64,000 bases of DNA from Streptomyces melanogenes (lineage in GTDB: Bacteria > Actinomycetota > Actinomycetes > Streptomycetales > Streptomycetaceae): positions 57,080 through 121,079 of the forward strand of contig NZ_BMTS01000009.1 of the NCBI RefSeq assembly GCF_014649795.1, read 5' to 3'. The notes under the pieces were generated by a model. That model saw only the letters and a program-made list of their open reading frames with translations. It ran no database searches and was not told the DNA's origin. Made by a program: the position numbers and the translations under genes. Shown here piece by piece: positions 58,500 to 64,000 of this stretch (the stretch's first letter is position 1; the number at the start of each line of letters is the position of its first letter).

Positions 58500-61400
58500 A
58501 TGCGCGCTCGATGGGCCCGAACGTCCCGTCTCTTGTTTCCACCCGGTAGAACCGGACACCGCAGGGCCAGGAGGATCGCCCTCCTGGTCCTGCTGGCTTT
58601 CTCCTTCATGTTGACGACCGAGACGGCGGAGGCCACCGGGGCCACCCTGCCCCGGCTGTCGATGCCCAAGTGGTCCCTGTCGGGCCTGTGGGAGTGGGCC
58701 AACAAGTCCCCGCTCGACACCCCGGACCAGCAGAGCGGCACCGCGCGCGGCAAGAGCCACAGCGCCTCCGCCAAGCAGACCCGGGCCAAGGGCGGCAACG
58801 GCCACGAGCCCGGCAAGGGCAAGGGCGAGCTCGGGGAGTACAGGAGACCCGAGGACAAGGCCGAGCCGGCGAAGACCGGCAAAGCGGCCGGGAACGCCAA
58901 GAGCTTCGACGCGCGCACCAGCAGGCGCGACGCCAAGAAGTCCACGGCGACCTCGGACTTCTTCACCAACACCGACGGCTCCACGACGGTGCGCCATTAC
59001 ACCGGGCGCTCCAACTTCAAGGCCGCCGACGGCAGCTGGAAGCAGATCGACACCAAGCTGCGCGAGGAGAAGGGCGGCCGGCTGGTCGAGAACGCCAACT
59101 CGCTCGGCGTCGCCTTCGCCCCCGACGCGGTCACCCCCGACCTCGCCTCGGTCGAGTTCGGCTCCGGGCGCTCCCTTTCGTACGGGCTGCACGGCGCCGC
59201 CAAGAGCGAGCCGGTGGTCGACGGCGACTCCACCGCCACGTACGACAACGTTCTCAAGGACACCGACCTCAAGCTGTCGCCGCTCGCCGAGGGCTTCAAG
59301 GAGCGGATCGTCCTGCGCTCCAAGGCGGCCCCCAACACCTGGGTCTTCCCGCTGAAGACGAAGGGGCTCACCCCGAAGGTCGCGGACAACGGCGACGTGG
59401 TGTTCACCGACGCCGACGGCAAGGTCACCGCGACCGTCCCGCACGCCTTCATGGAGGACTCGAAGATCGACCCGCGCTCGGGCGACGCCGCCCAGTCGCG
59501 CGCGGTCAGCTACGAGCTCACCACCCTGGACGGCGCCCCCGCGCTGCGGATGACCGCCGACCGGGCCTGGCTGGACGACCCGAAGCGGGTCTTCCCGGTC
59601 ACCGTCGACCCGACGGTGACGGCCAGCAACTCGACGTACACCCAGAACACCATCGGCGGGGACCACTCCACCGAGAACATGATCAAGGTGGGGTCGTACG
59701 ACTCCGGCACCAACAAGGCGAACTCGTTCCTCCAGTTCTCCTCGCTGGGCACCACGCTGGCGGGCCAGAAGGTCACCGCCGCGACCCTGAACGTGTACGC
59801 GGTCTGGTCCTCGACCTGCACCCCCGAGCCGTTCAACGTCCACCCGGTCACCAAGGCCTGGACGCCCTCCACGGTCACCAGCTACCCCGGCCCGGCCTAC
59901 GGCTCGGCGATCGGCTCGGCGACGGTGGCGCCCGGTGCCTCCTGCACCAACTCCTCCAGCTCCACGGGCGTCGGCGTGAAGATGCCCGTCCCGCTCAACA
60001 CCAGCTGGTTCAACACGGTCGCGGGCGGCGGCGCCAACTACGGCCTCGCGATGACCGCGATCACCAGTGACATGCTGCACTGGAAGAAGTTCCACTCGGA
60101 CAACTCCACCACCGCGGGCTTCCGCCCGGCGCTGGACCTCACCTACACGGCGAATGCCGCCCCGCAGGTCAACGCCCAGTACCCGCCGGAGAACTATCAG
60201 GCCAACACGCTCCGCCCGGAGCTCACGGTCTACGCGACCGACGCCGACCACGGCCCGAGCGCGCTGTCGTACTCCTTCGACGTCTTCGACGCGGACAGCG
60301 GCAGCCAGACCCCGGTCGTCAGCTCCGGCACCCTCACCCAGGGCGCCTGGGCGATCCCGGCCGGCAAGCTGAAGTGGAGCAAGAACTACCTCTGGTTCGC
60401 CACCGTCAGCGACGGCACCAACGCGGTGTCGTACGACAGCCGGTTCACCACCGCCGTGCCGCAGCCGCCGGTCACCTCGGGGCTCAGCCAGAACACCGAC
60501 GGCCACGAGTTCGACCCCAGCGACGGCAACTACACCACCGACGACACCGACGCGGATGTCGAGGTCACCGGACCGTCGCTGTCCATCGAGCGCTCCTACA
60601 ACAGCCTCGACCCGCGTCAGGACAGCGCGTTCGGCGCGGGCTGGGCGACCATCGCGGACATGAAGGCCGCCGAGGTCAAGGACGGCTCCGGCGCGGTCAC
60701 CAGCGTGGTCATCACCTACCCCGGCGGCGAGCAGGTCGCCTTCGGCCGCAACAGCGACGGCACCTTCGTCCCGCCGCTCGGCCGCTACGCCCGCTTCCAG
60801 GCGGTCACCGGCGGCTACACGCTGGTCGACAAGGACTTCACCACCTACAGCTTCACCCAGACCACGGCCAGGGCCGGGGTCTACGCGATCAAGACCATCA
60901 CGGACTTCGCGAACCGCGGTGAAACGTTCTTCTACACCAACAACCAGCTGACCAAGATCACGAACACCACGTCCAACCGTTCGCTGACCCTCAGCTGGCA
61001 GACCCCCGCGGGCGCCACCGCCGCGCACGTCAACACGGTCGCCACCGACCCGTCGACCGCGGGCGACTCCGCCACCGCGCAGACCTGGCAGTACAGCTAC
61101 ACCGGTGACCAGCTCACCAAGGTCTGCCCGCCCGCCGACTGGTCCAAGTGCACCACCTACGGCTACGCCACCGGCAACCACTACCGCACCACGGTCCTGG
61201 ACGAGGACCCGTTCGCGTACTGGCGGCTCGGCGAGGCGGCCGGTGACGGCGTCGCCAAGGACGCGGTCGACCTCAACCAGGGCAAGTACAACGGCATCTA
61301 CCACAACGTGACCACCGGTGGCACGGGCGTGCTCGCCGGGTCCACCCAGCCGGCCGCCACGTTCGACGGCACCAGCAGTTACGTGGAGATACCCAGCGCC

Positions 61401-64000
61401 CCGGGCGCGACCCCCTCGTACGCGAGCGTCTCGCTCTGGTTCAAGACCTCCCAGGCGGGCGGCGTCCTCTTCTACTACGGCGACAAGCCGCTGAGCGACC
61501 CCGACCCGGTGGGCACCACGACCCACAACACCCCGGCGGTCTACGTCGGCACCGACGGCAAGCTGCACGGCTGCTTCGCCTCGTCGCCCGGCTGCAACAC
61601 CACGATCGTCTCCGCCGCCGCCGTCAACGACAACAAGTGGCACCAGGCCGTCCTCACCGGCGCCGCCACCACCATGTCGCTCTACCTCGACGGCGTCTCC
61701 CAGGGCACCAAGTCCGGCACCATCAACGACTGGGCGCAGCCCTACCTCACCCTCGGCGCCGGGGTGAACACCGACGGCTGGCCGAACATGAACGCGGCGG
61801 ACCCGCTCGGCCACTTCAGCGGCCAGCTCGCCGAGGCGGCGATCTACTCCGAGCCGCTGACGCAGGACGTCATCACCGCGCAGTACCAGGCGGCGACCCG
61901 GCCGGCCGGGCTGCTCAACAAGATCACCACGCCGAACGGCAAGATCCAGAGCTCCGTCACCTACTCCACCGCCGACGACCTGGTCACCCAGGCGGTCGAC
62001 GGCGACGGCGGCACCTGGAAGCTCAACCCCGCGACCGTCACCGGCTCCTCGCAGGTCTACCGCTCGGCCGTGATGGGCGCCGCGCCTTCCGGGTACTGGC
62101 GCCTCGGTGACGTCCAGGGCGCGCCGCAGGCCGCCAACGAGGTGCACACCGGCTTCGGCACGTACAACACGGTCACCCAGGGCGCGGAGGGTCCGTTCGG
62201 TCCCGACGACGCGACGGCCGTCGACTTCGACGGCGCGACCTCCTTCGCCGAGCTGCCGTACGCCCCGCTGCACCGCTCCGGCAACCGCGCGATCGAGCTG
62301 TGGTTCCGCACCGCCAAGCCCGGTGTGATCGCCGCCGACCAGGCCCGGGTGCCCAACGACCCGGCAGGCGCGGGCGCGGCCTACTCGCCGCTGATGTACG
62401 TGGGCGCGGACGGCAAGCTGCGCGGCCACTGGTGGAGCGCCACCGGCAGCGGCACGACCGACTTCGGCTCCAAGTCGACGGTCACCGACAACGCCTGGCA
62501 CCACGCGGTCCTCTCCGCCTCCGGCACCACCCAGACGCTCTACCTGGACGGCGAGAAGCAGGCCGACTACACCGGCGCCGCCGGTGACCAGACGACCACC
62601 CGCACCTTCATCGGCGCGGGCTTCACCAAGGGCTGGATCAGCTCGCCCTCCGACGTCAGCTACTTCGACGGCTCGATCGCCGAGGTCGCCTTCTACGCGT
62701 CGCCGCTGACCGCGGACGAGGTCGGCCGCCACTACTCGGCAGCCAAGGCGTCCTCGGGCACCGCCCCGGTCCGCACGGTCAAGCTGACCGACCCGACCGA
62801 CAAGACGCTCACCTATGTGTACGACGCGGAGCTGGGCAACCGGCTGCTCGCCGCGACCGACACCGGGGGCAACCGGACGACGTACGGCTACGACACCTCC
62901 GGCTTCCTGCACACCGTCACGGACGCCAACGGCAACCGCTCGGTGACCGGCCACGACGTGCGCGGCAACACGGTCTCCACGACCACCTGCCAGAACACGG
63001 CCGCCAACACCTGCGCGACCGAGTACTACACGTACTACCCGGACGCGACCACGCTGTTCCCGACCATGGACGCGCGCAACGACCTGGTGCTCACCGAGCG
63101 CGACGGTCGTTCCTCGGGCCCCACGGACAACACGTACCTCACCAGCTACGCCTATGACACCAGCGGAAACGTCACTGCGGTGACCAGCCCGCCGGTGCCG
63201 GGCTCGCCCGCGGGCCGGACCGCCTCCACCGTGTACACCACCGCGACCACCGTCGCGGCCGAGGGCGGCACCAACTACGCCCCGGCCGGACTCGTCGCCT
63301 CGGTGCGCACGCCGGGCGGGCGCACGACGTCGTACACCTACTTCAAGAACGGCGACCTGGCGCAGGTCACCGACGCCAACGGCGCCTCGCTGAAGTACAC
63401 GTACGACAACCTGGGCCGCCAGATCACCAAGACCGAGGTCTCCGACTCCTACCCGGCCGGTCTGACGACCACGCTGGCGTACGACAAGGACGACCAGGTC
63501 ACCTCGGAGATCAGCCCGAAGGTCACCAACCGGGTCACCGGCGCCGTCCACCAGGCGAAGTCGACGACCGTCTACGACCCGGACGGCAACGTCCAGTCCC
63601 AGACGGTCTCGGACGCCACCGGCGGCGACACCGCCCGGGTCACCTCGATGACGTACGACGCGTACAACCGGGTCGCGACCCGGACGGACCCGGGCGGCGA
63701 CACCACCGCGTTCGAGTACGACGTCTACGGCAACAAGGTCAAGGAGACGGACCCGGCCGGGAACGTCAACGAGTACACCTTCGACGCCGACGGCAGGCCG
63801 CTCACCACCAGCCTGCTCAACTACACCGGCGACCCCAACAGCCCCTCCGCGCCGACCAAGCTGGTGCAGGAGTCGCGGGCGTACGACCCGGCCGGGCGGC
63901 TCGCGTCGATCACCGACGCGATGGGCTGGGTGACCGAGTACACCTACACCGACGACGGCCTGTCCGCGTCCGTGGTGCGCAGGGACCCGCAGAACAACAA
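58500..64000 (+). CDS. Giant secreted RHS/YD-repeat protein with LamG domains (C-terminus outside window)
   Basis: From an ATG at 58500 one frame stays open for 1833 codons to the window edge. A long basic N-terminus and a hydrophobic helix (about 26-40) form a secretion signal. Then come a disordered charged region (about 80-150), a DNRLRE-type module (about 367-550, SNSTYTQNTIGG...), a DUF6531-like start of the RHS core (about 680-800, VEVTGPSLSIERSYNSLDPR), two LamG-like beta-sandwiches (about 950-1130 and 1234-1414) and YD repeats from about 1434 (YVYDAELGNRLLAATD, TYDNLGRQITKTE). RHS proteins often carry a variable C-terminal toxin with an adjacent immunity gene; both would lie to the right of this window. 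The minus-strand reading of the same DNA is a shadow. Confidence 0.9.
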   Translation, partial: MRARWARTSRLLFPPGRTGHRRARRIALLVLLAFSFMLTTETAEATGATLPRLSMPKWSLSGLWEWANKSPLDTPDQQSGTARGKSHSASAKQTRAKGGNGHEPGKGKGELGEYRRPEDKAEPAKTGKAAGNAKSFDARTSRRDAKKSTATSDFFTNTDGSTTVRHYTGRSNFKAADGSWKQIDTKLREEKGGRLVENANSLGVAFAPDAVTPDLASVEFGSGRSLSYGLHGAAKSEPVVDGDSTATYDNVLKDTDLKLSPLAEGFKERIVLRSKAAPNTWVFPLKTKGLTPKVADNGDVVFTDADGKVTATVPHAFMEDSKIDPRSGDAAQSRAVSYELTTLDGAPALRMTADRAWLDDPKRVFPVTVDPTVTASNSTYTQNTIGGDHSTENMIKVGSYDSGTNKANSFLQFSSLGTTLAGQKVTAATLNVYAVWSSTCTPEPFNVHPVTKAWTPSTVTSYPGPAYGSAIGSATVAPGASCTNSSSSTGVGVKMPVPLNTSWFNTVAGGGANYGLAMTAITSDMLHWKKFHSDNSTTAGFRPALDLTYTANAAPQVNAQYPPENYQANTLRPELTVYATDADHGPSALSYSFDVFDADSGSQTPVVSSGTLTQGAWAIPAGKLKWSKNYLWFATVSDGTNAVSYDSRFTTAVPQPPVTSGLSQNTDGHEFDPSDGNYTTDDTDADVEVTGPSLSIERSYNSLDPRQDSAFGAGWATIADMKAAEVKDGSGAVTSVVITYPGGEQVAFGRNSDGTFVPPLGRYARFQAVTGGYTLVDKDFTTYSFTQTTARAGVYAIKTITDFANRGETFFYTNNQLTKITNTTSNRSLTLSWQTPAGATAAHVNTVATDPSTAGDSATAQTWQYSYTGDQLTKVCPPADWSKCTTYGYATGNHYRTTVLDEDPFAYWRLGEAAGDGVAKDAVDLNQGKYNGIYHNVTTGGTGVLAGSTQPAATFDGTSSYVEIPSAPGATPSYASVSLWFKTSQAGGVLFYYGDKPLSDPDPVGTTTHNTPAVYVGTDGKLHGCFASSPGCNTTIVSAAAVNDNKWHQAVLTGAATTMSLYLDGVSQGTKSGTINDWAQPYLTLGAGVNTDGWPNMNAADPLGHFSGQLAEAAIYSEPLTQDVITAQYQAATRPAGLLNKITTPNGKIQSSVTYSTADDLVTQAVDGDGGTWKLNPATVTGSSQVYRSAVMGAAPSGYWRLGDVQGAPQAANEVHTGFGTYNTVTQGAEGPFGPDDATAVDFDGATSFAELPYAPLHRSGNRAIELWFRTAKPGVIAADQARVPNDPAGAGAAYSPLMYVGADGKLRGHWWSATGSGTTDFGSKSTVTDNAWHHAVLSASGTTQTLYLDGEKQADYTGAAGDQTTTRTFIGAGFTKGWISSPSDVSYFDGSIAEVAFYASPLTADEVGRHYSAAKASSGTAPVRTVKLTDPTDKTLTYVYDAELGNRLLAATDTGGNRTTYGYDTSGFLHTVTDANGNRSVTGHDVRGNTVSTTTCQNTAANTCATEYYTYYPDATTLFPTMDARNDLVLTERDGRSSGPTDNTYLTSYAYDTSGNVTAVTSPPVPGSPAGRTASTVYTTATTVAAEGGTNYAPAGLVASVRTPGGRTTSYTYFKNGDLAQVTDANGASLKYTYDNLGRQITKTEVSDSYPAGLTTTLAYDKDDQVTSEISPKVTNRVTGAVHQAKSTTVYDPDGNVQSQTVSDATGGDTARVTSMTYDAYNRVATRTDPGGDTTAFEYDVYGNKVKETDPAGNVNEYTFDADGRPLTTSLLNYTGDPNSPSAPTKLVQESRAYDPAGRLASITDAMGWVTEYTYTDDGLSASVVRRDPQNN

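Noticed and set aside
58497..63551. Very long minus-strand open frame across the RHS gene
   Set aside because: It is the reverse shadow of a high-GC coding region; the plus frame has signal peptide, LamG and YD repeats, while the minus reading is low-complexity Arg/Gly/Val-rich.
1..64000. CRISPR arrays, rRNA and tRNA genes, insertion-sequence transposases
   Set aside because: No regularly spaced repeats, tRNA cloverleaf or transposase/DDE protein was recognised on either strand by reading; a scanner was not run.

Overview
The window is a stretch of Streptomyces chromosome. Support for this comes from very high GC with strong third-position G/C bias, frequent GTG and TTG starts, many 4-nt stop/start overlaps, and lineage-typical families (DUF6230/DUF6114, glxA, GlgE pathway, IcmA, BMP-like and RHS surface proteins). 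From memory, the gene order from the MarR/icmA genes through pyk-ackA-pta/pfkA to the glgB-mak-treS-glgE/glgP cluster resembles the S. coelicolor SCO5413-SCO5444 interval; no alignment was run.

Left part (1-10.5 kb): three tandem AIM24-family genes (the first cut by the window edge), a DUF3817 membrane protein with a thiamine-binding MTH1187 protein, then the cslA-glxA operon for an extracellular glycan at the hyphal tip with a convergent GH6 lipoprotein glucanase. A MarR regulator, a second DUF3817 protein and isobutyryl-CoA mutase large subunit (icmA) follow. A 22-bp perfect palindrome sits just upstream of the icmA start.

10.5-23 kb: an OmpR-type two-component system is divergent from a MurG-like glycosyltransferase plus a LegB-like 4,6-dehydratase, with an 11-nt-period direct repeat between them. 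Then come a composite inverted-repeat terminator, a TetR regulator, a thioredoxin/TPR (CnoX-like) chaperedoxin, a three-gene secreted/membrane operon (DUF6230, DUF6114, Pro/Thr/Ser-rich secreted protein) preceded by related TTAC...GTAA palindromes, and a D,D-carboxypeptidase.

21.5-40.3 kb: central carbon metabolism (pyk, ackA, pta, and divergent pfkA), an XRE regulator, a sugar ABC transporter operon, a CitA/DcuS-type two-component system divergent from a DctA-type dicarboxylate transporter, a DUF2127 membrane protein with a small Lys-rich membrane protein, an aldo/keto reductase-epimerase pair divergent from an Lrp regulator, and an imine-reductase-like enzyme.

40.3-42.5 kb looks like an accessory insertion: a MazF-type toxin/antitoxin pair, about 590 bp of gene-poor sequence, a small membrane protein, and a restriction-endonuclease-like gene broken by a single-base frameshift.

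42.5-64 kb: MerR-thioredoxin, a HelD/HelR RNA-polymerase-recycling ATPase, the complete GlgE alpha-glucan pathway (treS, mak, glgE, glgB) with glycogen phosphorylase across an inserted subtilase lacking a recognisable propeptide, two small membrane-associated proteins, and finally a giant secreted RHS/YD-repeat protein with LamG domains that runs off the right edge.
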